From: Anaeramoeba flamelloides
Taxonomy: Eukaryota > Metamonada > Anaeramoebidae
Direction: 5' to 3'
DNA length: 64,000 nt
NCBI GenBank assembly: GCA_027625915.1
Contig: JANTQA010000070.1
Location: 11,971,001 to 12,035,000 of the forward strand
Both the position numbers and the translations under genes were made by a program. The notes under the pieces were generated by a model. It saw nothing but the letters and a program-made list of their open reading frames with translations, was not told the origin of the DNA and ran no database searches. Below, one piece after another: positions 1 to 11,863 of the stretch; within the stretch, counting starts at the first letter, position 1, and each line of letters opens with the position of its first letter.

Positions 1-381
1 TACTTTTAATTTTTTCTTTCAAAATAAAAATTCTAAAAAAAAATATATCTATATATATCCAACTGCCACAAATCAAATTCTAGTAGATTTAAAACCATTC
101 TTTATGGTATATGTATGTTGGTAAATTGTATTTCCTTTTGAATAATTCGAATAAACAAGATTGTTGGATCAAATTTCTACAAAACCAAAAACATTAATTT
201 TTTCTTGATTCTTGATTTGCTTTCTTTAAATCAGAAATGAATTTTGCTCACCTTTAAATCCAGTATTGTATTGTAATTGTGTGATTTTTGATCTGTTTTA
301 TACTAAAGCCTTACATTGCTTTACAGTATACTAAACGAAAAATAAATGAAAAGAAATATGATTATAGACCCATAAAAAGAA
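1..381. other. AT-rich non-coding, left edge
   Basis: No reading frame, RNA gene or recognisable repeat end can be supported in this edge segment. It is low-complexity AT-rich sequence typical of the gaps in this window. Confidence 0.5.
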
Positions 382-940
382 ATTAAACTCCAATTCAAAA
401 GTTTTGAAATACCAAAATCCAATTTTTGAAAAAAAAAAAAAAAATCATATTACATTGATCATATGGTAAATACTAAATTAGGACCATTGATTAATCGAAA
501 TTTTAGCAATTATTTATAATTTACAATACTCACAAATAAAACAATAAATATTGTAAAATAAAAATAAATTACTCGTGTGTTAAAAATTTTGCAGTAAGCA
601 CAACAAAAAAATGTATTGGTAAAGATTTTTAAATTCTCTTAAAAATTTTTGATCAATCAAATAATTAGATATCATCAACTCATTTTATTTGAGTTTTTCT
701 ATTTAAAAGAAACTCGACTTTTACAGAATCTCGATTATTCGAAAAAAATTTTTGAATCTCATGAAAACGCTACTAAATTCAAAAAATGAAATGAAAAAAA
801 AAAAACAAAAAATGAAAAAATGATTTGAAATATTATGAAAATAGCAAAATTATTTCCAAAATTTGAATGGAATTATATTGCTTTGATTGTTTTAACTGTT
901 GTGAATGTGTGAAAAATTTTGAATTTTTTTTTTGGGTATA
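382..940 (+). mobile_element. MITE, ~550 bp family with AAACTCCAATTCAAAA ends
   Basis: The left end (AAACTCCAATTCAAAA) and the right end (read as the reverse complement, AAAATTC...CAC type) resemble the ends of six other copies in the window. The family core shared with them reads roughly TTTTGCAGTAAGCACAACAA, then a GATCAATCAAAT-like segment and CATCAACTCATTTTATTTGA. It is non-coding and decayed. Boundaries are approximate. Confidence 0.6.
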
Positions 941-1249
941 TTGCTAATGTTGAAATTTTAAAACACTTTAACTGTAAAAAAGAGAATTTTGAAGAGAATG
1001 AATTCGTAATTTCTAAGCCAAATAGTGTATTAACATGGCCTTTAGAATCATTTTAAACTTTAGTAAGTTTTCTCAAATAATAATGAAACAAAGGGTATAT
1101 ACAAAAGAAAAAATGAAAGGATAAATAAAAAATAAAGAATTTAAAAAAAATATAAAAATAAAAAGTTTTGAGTTATTGGAATTGTGATGAATTTGTATGT
1201 CAATATGATCCAAAATTATTTGGATTTGGGATCATTTGTTCCTAATAAG
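941..1249. other. Non-coding spacer
   Basis: AT-rich spacer between a MITE and an RRM-like fossil. I see no gene or clear repeat. Confidence 0.4.
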
Positions 1250-1445
1250 CACGTTGGATCATGTTTATAAGGAAATATTTTATAACAATGCGAAGAATTC
1301 CTTTTATGGTCATTTTCCTCAATAACTCATCCGTATCTTTATTATTAACTATCATAAAACCGAAATCTTGGATTTTCTTGAAGTCCGTTTTTAAGTTTTT
1401 TCTGGAGTTTGATATCTTTTACATCCCCATATTTGGTAACCGTTA
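1250..1445 (-). pseudogene. Frameshifted RRM fossil (candidate)
   Basis: Read on the minus strand, one frame gives KYGDVKDIKL followed by a Lys/Asn-rich stretch. After a one-base shift a second frame gives DFGFMIVNNKDTDELLRKM and then IKGILRIVIKY. The first resembles the beta1/alpha1-to-beta2 segment of an RNA recognition motif. The second resembles an RNP1 motif (GFGF-type core) with the following helix. No RNP2 motif or start codon is visible upstream, and the frame closes soon after. I infer a decayed gene fragment. Chance resemblance in low-complexity DNA is not excluded. Confidence 0.35.
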
Positions 1446-2024
1446 TCATTTTTTTTTTCTTTAGCCTGGACATTTTTGAAATCTACTTTATTTTCCCCAG
1501 TTTATGTGCACATATATTGAAATCATTTGTAAAAAAATTTTTGTGATAGAATTAATGATTTCCAGTTTAAGTATAGCCCCCTTTTCTTAAAATTGCCTGT
1601 TAATTGGATAATTTCAAGATATCTTTCCAGTTTTGAATTTTCTATTTATTTTGAAGGTTACATTTTGTTGTGTATTGGACTAATGAGATCCAAATGTTTT
1701 TTCTTTGATATTTTTTTTTTCCATATTTCCCCCATCAATGTTTTCTATTTTATTAATTTTTAAATCGTTTATTAGACTGTTAATTTATAGTGATAATCGT
1801 TTTTGGCTGAAATACCTATAAAATTCTAAATTACATGATTTTTTTTCATTTTTTAAGGATCAACCAATATTATTAAATAAATTTCATCAAGATTTTTTTA
1901 AAAAGGATAAATATATCCATTTAATTTGATTATATTTGTTTTTATTTTGGAAAGAATTTAATCATGAAAAACTAGTACTATAATGATAAAAAAATATAAA
2001 ATAACAAGTTAGCCTAACAAATAA
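1446..2024. other. Non-coding spacer
   Basis: T- and A-rich sequence with no supportable gene. It runs up to the left end of the TCGCGA-rich element. Confidence 0.4.
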
Positions 2025-3297
2025 TAGAGGTTTTGATGATAACATATATTATCCTGATATTAGCAATAAAATCGCAATAGTATTAAAAAAAATCGCGATT
2101 AGTCCAACTTTATCGTAAAAAATCATAAAATCGCGATAAACAACATTATCGCGATATTCATATTATCGCGAAAAAATGAAAAATTATTTTTTTGAAATCA
2201 TCTTAAAAAAAATCTCTTGACTTTTACAAACCTTGATACTTTTACATCACTTCCCCTTTAATAATGCCAGAAAGTGTTTGTAAGGGTTCTGAACTGTCTT
2301 CAAGTGTTTGAAAGTTTTGAAAGACAGAAAACTTTTATAAAGGGAATGAGTTTGGTTGTTGTAGAAAAAAATTTTATTCTTTTCATTTTTTTTTAACAAA
2401 ATATAAAATCTCAAACAAATTTTATGATCAAACTAATAATTACCCCTTTCAACAATACACTTGAATATAAATTATGTGTGTTTTCTTAAAATGGAGTTGT
2501 TACCTTCACAATTTGTAAATAGCCAAAAAGAATAAAGAATAATTTTCATTCTTTTTGGTGATCGATCAAACAAAAACCTCTAAGCTCTAATTGCGTTTTC
2601 TGCCCAAACAAAGATTCTCAAATAAAAAAAAGAAGAAGAAGACAAGTATTGAATAAAAAATCTTAATAATTGGTGATCATCTGGCAAGGGTGTTGTGAAA
2701 TCTTTTGAAGAGTTATCCAACTCCTTTTAGCTTGCTGAGAAAAAATGAAAATATTGCAACCCAAGATCACATTCTTTAAAGAACAGACAAAGGGTTGGTT
2801 GTTTTAGAAGGTCTTTTATTCAACTCAATTTACAACACCACGATTAACTGAAAAAATATTTATTTCTCTTTAGTTCTTATTGTTGTTGATTTTAAAGGAT
2901 AAATAGGTTTGTCAACCAAATAAAATGAAAACACAATAAAACTCTTTGATCTGATCCTTGATTGGATCAAGTATCTTTTTTGTTGTTTTTTCAAAGAATA
3001 ACTTTTTTTCACCTAATCTATTTTTTGATCAAAACAAAATTTTTTTGTTTAAAAATATTTCTCAATTAGCCCAACAACCCATCAACTATTATATCGCGAT
3101 TACTTTTTAATCGCGATATTTTGGCATTTATTACCATTTTTTAATAATTATCACGATTTTATAGAATATCTCGATTTGTTATATTATCGCGATAATATTG
3201 AATATCGCGATTTTCTGATATATCGCGATTTGATAGAAATTATCGCGATTTTTGTAACTTTATTGTGAATTATAGCATGTTATCATCAAAACCTCTA
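2025..3297 (+). mobile_element. 1.27 kb non-autonomous TIR element with TCGCGA arrays
   Basis: The left end TAGAGGTTTTGATGATAACA is repeated inverted at the right end, an almost perfect 21 bp terminal inverted repeat. The flanks are compatible with a TA target, but no long duplication is visible. Just inside the ends lie clusters of the palindrome TCGCGA, mostly as ATCGCGAT or TATCGCGATA: four on the left (2090-2170) and six on the right (3090-3245). The interior has no long reading frame. I infer a non-autonomous DNA transposon whose clusters may be transposase binding sites. Confidence 0.75.
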
Positions 3298-3381
3298 ATA
3301 TATCTAAAATAAATAATAAACAAGTTTTTCTAAAGACTTTAAAAAAAATTCAATTTATGAACGTATATCTTCCATTTATTT

Positions 3382-3576
3382 CAGTCAGTTCCACTTTTAA
3401 TACACAAAATTTAACGATATTTAAGGAACAATAAAAATCTTAAATTACGGAACAAAATTTAGATTATAGTAAAAAAATTGTAACAAAAAAACTTACAAAT
3501 TTTGTGCCTTAATTTGAGATTTTTTTGAGACCTTAAATTTCGTTTAAAGTTTGTAACTTAAAAGTGGAACTGGCAG
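3382..3576 (+). mobile_element. Palindromic ~200 bp MITE, diverged copy 1
   Basis: The left arm begins CAGTCAGTTCCACTTTTAA and the right arm ends AAAAGTGGAACTGGCAG followed by TA. The arms are complementary over roughly 80 bp. It belongs to the GTTCCAC subgroup and has accumulated substitutions, including in the terminal bases. Confidence 0.8.
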
Positions 3577-5011
3577 TAATAATGGTTATTTCAAGTCCCT
3601 GTATAATTATGTTCAAATAGTCAATTTTTTCTATAATGGTCTAAATGAACTGTTTCAAATTTGAGAACCAGCATTTCTTAGGAATTTAATCCTAATCATA
3701 TCTTTTACTAAAAATATTAATTTTTCCATAAACACGAGAATCTAATGTTTCATTATCATGGGATATTTACATATATGATAACGATTAAAAAAAATGACAA
3801 TAAAAAACAAACAAAAAAAAGTTATTTATTGATCTTATAATAATATTTATTGTAAATACATACATATACAAACTATCCCTAATAAAAAAACTTTTTTTAA
3901 AAAATCATCAAACATCTTTTTAACTAAAATATTGTTTATATTTTGATTTTTTAATATAAAAATTAAAATGCTCTTTTCTAATATATGATAACTTTTATTA
4001 TTTTAAAATATTTTAATTATTTTTTTTTAAATTATTTATTTTTAAAAAATTGAAAATAAAAATAACCTCCAAAATACTTAATTAAAATTACTTTAACAAT
4101 ACATTTTTTAATGATAATTTTCCAATTTAAAAAGGTTTGCGAGCAAATTTTTTAATAGTGTCACAATGATTATGAGATATATTAGAACTTTTTATGATAT
4201 CTATCCTTAATTCAGGATAAAGTTATAAAAATCGCTATTATTTTTATCATATCGGTGATATTTTAGAAAATAACAATATACAATATTGTTGGGATGCTAT
4301 GAGAAATTTTGGTATTGTATAAAATCGTGATAAATATTTAAAAATTGTGATGAATTCCCAAAATATTGCGATTAAAAGGTAATTAGAATATAATAATTGA
4401 TGTGTTTCAGAGCTAATTCGGCAATATTTTTAACAAGAAATTTTATTTTTGATCAAAAAATAGATTATGTGAAAAAATAGTTATTCTTTGAAAAAACAAC
4501 AAAAAAGATACTTGATCCAATCAAGAATCAGGCCAAAGAGCATTATTGTATTTTCTTTTGGTTTAATTGAAACCCATATCGATCCTTTAAGATCAACAAC
4601 AATAAGAACTAAAGATAAATAAATATTTTCTCAGTCAATTGTGAAGTTGTGAATTGTTCGGAATAAAAAAGCTTCTAAAACAACCCACCCATCACTCGTT
4701 CTTTAAAGGACATGTTTTTGGTTTCATCATTTTCAATATTCTAGGAAAACCGAAAGGTCACTGGATAACTTTTCAAAGGCTCTCAGAACAACCTAGCCAT
4801 ATTATTTACAATTAACAAGATTTCTTGTAGATTTGATTTATTTATATTATTCTTCTTTGAGTATCTTTGTATAGAAAAGAAAACACAACTAGATCTTAGA
4901 AGTTTTTTGTTAAATCAATCACCAATAAGAAGGAAAATCATTCTTTATTATTTTTGGTCATTTCACTTTGTGAAGGTATCAACCCCCTTTCAAATCATAT
5001 ATATATATATT

Positions 5012-5818
5012 GTATATTCGAGTACATTGTTGAAATAAGCTATTTCCAAAAAAGTGGGGCAAATTTATTTTCAAATATATAGTCAGTTCCACTATTAAGG
5101 CACAAACTTTCAACGAAATTTAAGGTGCAAAAAAAATCTCAAATTAAGGTACAAAATTGAGATTCTAGTAAAATAAATTGTAAAAAAAAATGAACAAATT
5201 TTGTGCCTTAATTTGAGATTTTTAATGTGCCTGAAATTTCGTTGATAGTTTGTGCCTTAAAAGTGAAACTGACTGTATTTATTAAACTAAATCTTCAAAA
5301 AAGTATTTAAATCTTCAAAATCATTAAATACCATTTATAGATTCCTGAAAATAATTCAATTTGTTTCAAAGTATTTTGTTACATCAAAAAGATATATTTA
5401 ATTTTCTGATCTCGATTTTATCTGATATTATTTAGGGGTGAAAAGTGTTAATTATTTTATAATTGATTGGAAAAATCGTTTTCATAACTTATTTAATCTC
5501 AACACAGTTTCAAATAGAATTGAAAACATATGATAGTATTTGTTTGTTTAAAAAATCATTTATGGTATTTCCATATTTCCAGTTTTTTATTGAAATTTGT
5601 CATATATCGTTTTTCCCAAAAAAAGTCCTTTTTTTTTTTCATTATTTGGGAGTATTTCATCAAATATATTTTGAAATAAATACCCAAGTCATCGATTCAA
5701 TGGGTATCAATATTTCGCTTAATTTCGCATTCTCAATTAACGAATACCCCCACTCACAAAAATGATTTTTTATTAAACATAAAAAAAAATACCCAACTTT
5801 ATTTCGAAATACTTTAGG
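5012..5818 (+). repeat. Interspersed repeat family D, copy 1
   Basis: Shares blocks with 24568-25178 and 55846-56290. All three have a GGGCAAATTTATT- or GGGGACAAATTTATT-like start, TTCAATTTGTTTC, ATTTTATCTGATATT, and a TATTTTGAAATAAA segment. It is non-coding. The palindromic MITE at 5080-5275 interrupts it and is absent from the other two copies. Confidence 0.55.
5080..5275 (+). mobile_element. Palindromic ~200 bp MITE, copy 2
   Basis: Starts TAGTCAGTTCCACTATTAAG and ends AAAAGTGAAACTGACTG followed by TA, with long complementary arms. The left arm is the GTTCCAC type and the right arm the GTTTCAC type. It is nested in repeat family D, which is itself inside a decayed TIR element. Confidence 0.85.
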
Positions 5819-6246
5819 CTATTATTTGTATAATCTTAAAGTCTGTTTAAGATCTTTTTATTTTGTCAAAAAATAAAAAATGAAAAGAAAAAAAAATTTT
5901 TTTCCATAAGAAACAAGTTCATTCAATTTAAAAAAGTTTTCTCTCTTTCAAAACTTACAAACACTTTAAAACTGTTCACGTCCCTTTCGAAACACCTTTT
6001 AAAACATTTTTAAAGGGGGGAAAGTTTTTTAAAAAGTTACAAAACTTTGTAAAAATCAAGATTTTTTTTATAAAGTGATTTCAAAAAAAAATAATTTTTC
6101 ATTTAATTATTTTCTTGCGGTAATCTAAAATATTGCAATTTTATGATTTTTTAAAATAAAGTAAGACTAATCACAATTTTTTTACTATTATCTCAAATTA
6201 ATTATTGGTATCATGATAAAAGATGTTATCATTTAAAACTTCTATT

Positions 6247-7009
6247 AAGTATTTTTTATTATATTATTGTTTTTTCAATATTCCTACTTTAAAACACATT
6301 ATATAACCTATTTTATATTATATAACACCAATATAACATTTCAAAAAATTTCATAAAACCTTTTATAACAAAAAAAAAATGTTTTAAAATATTATAACTT
6401 GTTATCGATGTGTTTATTGATATTTTAATCGGTTCCTTTTTAATTTTATAACACTTTCAACATTTATAACAGTTCTATATCACATGTAATAAAAGGTTAT
6501 ATATAATTTTTTTTTTATTAGGATATAAGGCAAAGATTGGAGAATACAGCAGAACACTAAAAAGTAAATTAAATATTTCTTTAGGAAAAACAAATAGGTG
6601 ACTGTGTTAAAAAGACATAAAAACTACAGAATTTGAATTTTTTTGTTAGATTTTATATTGTCTTGGGAAACTTTTGAGGGTTAATTTTGTTAAAATACAA
6701 AGGAGATAGTTAAAAAAAGTAATGTTTTATTGTTAAGTGTTTTTATTATTTTGATTAAGAGATAACATAAATTGATCTCATAAAAATTTATAAAAAAAAA
6801 AAAAAAAGAAAAGAAGAAAGATCAAAAGTAACAGTCTACAAAAAGAAAAAGAAGGAATTTAAAAGATGAAAGATGAAAGAAAAGAAAAGGAAAAAAGATC
6901 GAAGATGAAAAGAAAAAAAGTGAAATATTAATAATAAAAACAAAAATAAAGATTTTTTTTTTTTTGTCAAAAAAAATAAATAATAAAATTAAATCAAGTT
7001 TGAATAATT
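6247..7009. other. Non-coding, downstream of the RRM gene
   Basis: Low-complexity purine/A-rich DNA that includes the presumed 3' region of the minus-strand RRM gene. No other gene is visible. No clear polyadenylation signal stands out from the background. Confidence 0.4.
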
Positions 7010-7563
7010 TTAGTTTTGTTGTTGTTCCTGTTCTTGTTGTTGTTCTTGTTCTTGCTCCAGTTCTTGGTTTTCTTGGTTGTTCATACCTTTATTTTCTTGA
7101 GGAAGTTTTTTTTCAACCTTAAGGTCATCGGTTTTAAAAGCTTTTCTGACCTTAATATATCTGTCGCCAATTTTGTGGTTATTCATCATTTTGATTGCTT
7201 CTTGAAGTAGTTCTGCTGTAGGGAAACGAATGAAGCCAAATCCTTTTGATTGGCCATCCCTGATGACTAATTTTGCATTTTCACATTCAAAGTCTGAGAA
7301 AAGATCAACAAGATCTTCTTGTGAAAGTGTAAATGGGAGATTACACACAAACATTACACGATCAGACAATTGCTTGTCTTGTTGGAACTTGCGTACCTTG
7401 CGCTGGCTTGATCCTTTTTGGCCAGAGATCTCAACATTGATGTTTCTTCCATCTAACTCATACCCATCAAGTGTGTCTCTTGCTTTTTTGGCTTCGTTTT
7501 CATTTGACATGATAACAAATCCATATGGTACCTTGACATTTTCTCTGTTAATTACTTTAGCAT

Positions 7564-7610
<47 letters not shown>

Positions 7611-7895
7611 TTTTTTATTTTTGTTTTTTGTTTTTTTTAAAAAGTTAAAAAAATATAAAAAAAATCTTTGGGATTGAGAAAGATTGATTTGAAACAAATT
7701 TGAAAAGTAAAAAAAAGAAAAACAAAAAAGTAAAAAGTATTTTTCAAAAGCAACTCTTCAGAAAATTAAAAAAAAAAAATATAATTACACATCTCCAACT
7801 TGTCCAAAGATTTCACGAAGTTCTTCGTAATTAATATTTCTTGGAAGGTTTCCAACAAAAAGTTTTCTATTATCGTTTTCGTTTCTATAAGACAT
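7010..7895 (-). CDS. Two-RRM RNA-binding protein (221 aa, one intron)
   Basis: Exon 1 is 7895-7789 and exon 2 is 7568-7010. The 220-nt intron starts GTAATTAT and ends AAAAAG, and joining in phase 2 restores a Val codon in the middle of RRM1. RRM1 spans residues 10-86, with RNP2 LFVGNL at 12-17 and RNP1-like VPYGFVIM at 49-56. RRM2 spans about 105-180, with RNP2 VMFVCNL and RNP1 KGFGFIRF at 144-151. The aromatic residues that stack on RNA are present in both domains. A basic linker of about 20 residues joins them, and the tail (from ~195) is Gln/Glu-rich. The ATG is the first in frame and is followed within 10 residues by RNP2. Tandem RRMs of this kind bind single-stranded RNA in mRNA processing or stability, but the specific role cannot be assigned. 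Reading only exon 2 would truncate RRM1. Confidence 0.9.
7570..7609 (-). repeat. 40-nt poly-A run at an intron 3' end
   Basis: Forty T on the plus strand are forty A on the coding strand, and the last A is the A of the AG acceptor. No polypyrimidine tract lies between a plausible branch site and the acceptor. Confidence 0.85.
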
Positions 7896-9009
7896 TCTTT
7901 AAAAAAAAGAAGATTAATTTTAGAGTTTATTAAGTGAAGAATTAAAAAAATGAATTATTGTAAAAGGATAAAAAAGGATAGCAATCTTTTTGAATCAGAC
8001 AGTAATGTTTTTATTCATTAAGAATTCTTTTATTGTATTTAATTGAACTTTATCTTTTTGCTGTATTTAGATATTAAATGGGAAAAAAATTTCAGTTCAT
8101 TTTCTTATTTTCTGTGTTTTTACTTTTTGGAAATATAAGTTTCTATTTGTAAAACGTTATTGTTGATCTGTGATCTCTACTTTTTTGGTTAGATCTTTTT
8201 TTATGCAAATATTTGTGTTTTTTTGGGTCGACTAAGAATCCAAAGAGAAGTACTTTTTTTATCAAAAAGAGATAAACAATTTATTTGTATATCTCAAATA
8301 TCCTATTTCGTGCTGTGGAAATTCCATATTTCAATTGGAAATAAGCAATTATTAGTGGTTTAAAGACGAATTGGTAACTTTGCCAAACATTTTTTTATCC
8401 AAAAAATTCTTTATGGTCTTTATTGAGGCACTATTTTAACTCGAGTCATTTAAAAGTTGATTTATTCGTGTTCTGATAAATCTAAGGTACCAATATTCAA
8501 TACTACTAAGAGTAGGTTTAAACACTTGTATTATTTCATTATAAATATTTGAGAAAAGTATTTCTCATTTTGAAACCTTGGCTGATGGAATCATAAAAAA
8601 TACTTAATTTTTTAAAATTAAAGTTAAACAAATTTACTAATTTTCCTTTTTAAAAAATTTTTTCAATTTAGTTTTAAAAAATATTGTTTTTTTATTGAAG
8701 ATTATTTCATTTTAAGAACAAGTTATATAACAAACAAATTTAAATTTATTATTCAAAAATGCTCAACATTTATCCCGCTGTCAAAGGCCTTTTGAAAATC
8801 CAAACCCAATTTTAACTATGTTTATTGCTTTTGTTTTTTTTTTCATTTCGATAATAAGGACTAAATTGAAGATTTTTTTTTTAACATTTATTAAATTATA
8901 AAATTATAAGTCTTCTTTTTTTTTAGAGTAATAAAAGAATCAATGAATAATTTATCCGTGCTCACCCCCATTTAATTCTGGAAAATTATACTAGATATAT
9001 TTTTTTAAA
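7896..9009. other. Non-coding, upstream of the RRM gene
   Basis: Presumed promoter side of the minus-strand RRM gene. AT-rich, with no reading frame worth calling and no recognised promoter element. Confidence 0.4.
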
Positions 9010-9480
9010 ATAAACCCCATTCCAAAAACTTGAATATACAAAATCATTAAGGGGTAAAAATACTATATTATTTTGTATTTTAGGTTTTATTGTTAAGAAT
9101 TAAAATTTGGACACTAAAACTCGTAAAGAGAGAATTTTGAAGTGATTAAATTTGATTTTTTGTATTTTTTCAAATATAAGTAAAAATAATCATTAAATTA
9201 CATATTATTAATATTTCTATAATAAATTCTTTTGATAGCAAGAAAAAAAAACGAATAAAGTAAAAAAAAAAAAAAAAAGAAAAAAATAATGTGATCTTAA
9301 AAATTTTGAAACGATGTGAATAGAATTTTTTTTGTTAAATTCGTTCAAATTCCACCAACGATTATTGATCGATCAAAACATTTAATATCACCAAAGACAC
9401 GTTTGTGTTTTTTTTCATTTAATTATACTTGACTTTTACTCAAATAAACAGTTAGTAAATACTTTCGAGATCTTATGAAA
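9010..9480 (+). mobile_element. ~550 bp MITE family, decayed copy
   Basis: The left end TAAACCCCATTCCAAAAA matches the other copies. The core GATTATTGATCGATCAAA near 9360 corresponds to the conserved middle of the family. The right terminal repeat is not recognisable, so the copy is truncated or heavily mutated. Confidence 0.45.
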
Positions 9481-9801
9481 CTGATGTACTTAATCAAGAA
9501 ATAGAAATGATAATAATAAAACAAAAGAAAAAAATGATAAAAATAATTTTTTTAATCAAAATAATTTATAAACTAAATGAAATTGAAGCAATACTTTTCT
9601 TATATCATTTTAAACATATCAAAAACTATATCATTGAGTTTATTTATCATTTGAGATAATCTATCGATTTTCAAATCAAACGATTTAATTTTTAAAAAAC
9701 TCAAAACTTAGCAATATTTTTGAAAAAGACCCTATATAAAAATCAAAAATTCATTATTTTTTTATAATCAACCAACCCCAAATTAATTTACAATTATAAA
9801 T

Positions 9802-10370
9802 AAACTCTCTTTCAGTCAAAGGGGCCAAGTTTTATTGAAGAAATAAAAAACATTCTATGAGTTTAATTCACCATTCTTCTTGAACTCTAAAATTTTCAAT
9901 TTTTAGATCAAAACCCCTTTGTAAATTTTTTTTTTCAATTTATTTTTTTCTAATTTTGCTTTTTTCTTTTTTCAATTTTTTGTCTTCTTTTCTTTTTTTA
10001 TTTTTTTTTAAAAATTTTTTTGAAAAAAAAAATGTTTGAAACTCCAAATTAACAATAATAAAATTGAAGCTTTGTATGTTATTTTAAAATTCATATATTT
10101 ACAAGTAAAAAATATTATTATCAAAAATTTTAATTTCCCAAAGAAATTGAGATTTTTTCTCTTAAACCTTCCAATGAAAAGTGCCTCAATTATTTTTCAA
10201 CATTTTTTTTTTTTTTTAAATTTATGGTTTGTTCATTGTTTTCTTTTATGATTATCGACTCAAATACGAATTTTATTATTTCCTGTATTTCTAAACAATC
10301 TTGGTTTGGTTGATACACTGAAAAAAAAGTAACTTTTTCATTTTTCGCTGGACCCCTTTGAGTGAAATGG
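9802..10370 (+). mobile_element. TIR element with TTTCAGTCAAAGGGGCC ends, copy 1
   Basis: Left end AAACTCTCTTTCAGTCAAAG then GGGCCAA. The right end reads GGACCCCTTTGAGTGAAA, its imperfect inverse. The interior is AT-rich and non-coding. Two better-preserved relatives lie at 14976 and 28384. Confidence 0.65.
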
Positions 10371-11863
10371 ATTTTATTAGAAAACAAGAACTAAATCATA
10401 CATTAAAAAAAGAAATACTTTTAAAAATTTAAATTATCCTCAAAAAATAAAAGATAAAAAAATCGTTTTTCAGGTGACCGTTATATCAAAATTTCTCAAA
10501 TTCTTTAGAAATTAAAATAATCATTAGTAAGACTATTTCATTATTTATATTAGAATACCAAGCAACTAAATACACTATCACTTTTCTAAAAGTATCTTTT
10601 CAATTTTTTAACTTTTTTTTTTAATTGGGTGACTGATTAGTAAAGGATACAGTGAAAAAGAGAAATAATAAACAAAATTTAATAGGTATATCTGTTTTCA
10701 ACTATATACAATAACATGAACAAATATTTATCATGAAAATAAAAAATCAATTATTAAGGGTAGATTTATAAGAGTGAAAAATAAATTGTGAAAAATTAAT
10801 GAAAAAACTTTTTTTATTGATTTTTTTTTTTTTAGATGAATATCAAATAAAAATGATTCAAAATGTTATACTTGATAGATTTACAAAAATCTATATTAAA
10901 AAGAGAGAATTTTAAGTCAAAACTAAAACCTAATATTTACACCTTAATTCCAATTAAAAATACCTTTAATTATTATTTTGAAAACAAATATTTTAGTTAC
11001 AAAATATTACTTATTATTTTTTAGTTAGATATAGAAACAAATATTTTTTTTCAATTTTTTTCATTATATATCAATGAGTGATATTTACAGAAAAAAATTG
11101 ATAAACCTAATACGTTTCCGAACAATTAGAGTTCGAAAAATTACACAAATTGTACCAAAATTAATTAAAATCGATTGTCTAAGTTGAGGGAAGTTTTAAT
11201 TGGAATCGAAAATATTTAACCATTTGAACAAATTCTACAAGTAAAAGATTTTTTTTTTATATATATATACAAATTTTAATTATTTAGATCCTGTGAATTT
11301 TTGTAAGATCTTTCTAATATTTTTGAAATTGATATCCTTTTAAATTTTATTATAAAATATTGAATTTTGTAACAGGGGCCAAGATTATAAAACTTACATT
11401 CATACCTTAGAAGCAAACTTTTAAAGTTATATCGAAAAAACCCATCTTCTATTTTTAAACAACAATCAGTTTTAACACAGATTAGATTTGATTGTAAAAA
11501 CATATTAAAAATATGTATTTTTTCTGGCAATGAGTGAAAAAATGGCGAAACAAAAGAAAAAAATCCTAACGTGATTCTTAATTGAGAAACTTACCTGAAA
11601 AAGAAAACTAGGGTATATTATGGAATGTGCTATTGGTGAACAAAAATATAATAAAGGACGATTTAAAAAGTCACCTTCTTTGTAAAATTGAACTCTTATT
11701 CGTATTTCAAGATAAACAAGCAACTAACGAAATTCTTCTATTTCAAATTATTTTTTCAAAAAATTCGTGATATACTTGTCGATCTAATAGAGAATTTTGT
11801 TTTGATATTATTTATAAAAAAAAATCACAGTTTCAGTTTATTTACTGTTGAGTATTTTGATTA
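10371..11863. other. Non-coding stretch with weak minus-strand frames
   Basis: No supported gene. Two minus-strand open frames (around 11276-11530 and 11505-11723) are separated by a CAG/GTAAGT donor-like site and a CCAG acceptor-like site, but splicing them puts the downstream exon out of frame. Confidence 0.35.

Larger units (their letters stand above)
4182..6246 (-). mobile_element. Decayed, inverted relative of the TCGCGA element
   Basis: The ends (TTAGAACTTTTTATGATA on the left, the inverse of TTAGAAG..TAAATGATAACAT on the right) are degraded forms of the 2025-3297 terminal repeat. The segment at 4440-4600 is the reverse complement of 2940-3060, for example AAAAAGATACTTGATCCAAT. The TCGCGA palindromes have mostly mutated to forms such as TCGTGA and TTGCGA. 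A palindromic MITE and another repeat family have inserted within it. Confidence 0.55.

Noticed and set aside
7016-7640. Plus-strand frames opposite the RRM gene
   Set aside because: They are shadows of Gln/Glu codons and of the poly-A intron tract.
11276-11723. Two minus-strand frames separated by CAG/GTAAGT and a CCAG acceptor, resembling a spliced gene
   Set aside because: Joining at these sites puts the second frame out of phase and hits a stop after about 13 codons. No family is recognised.
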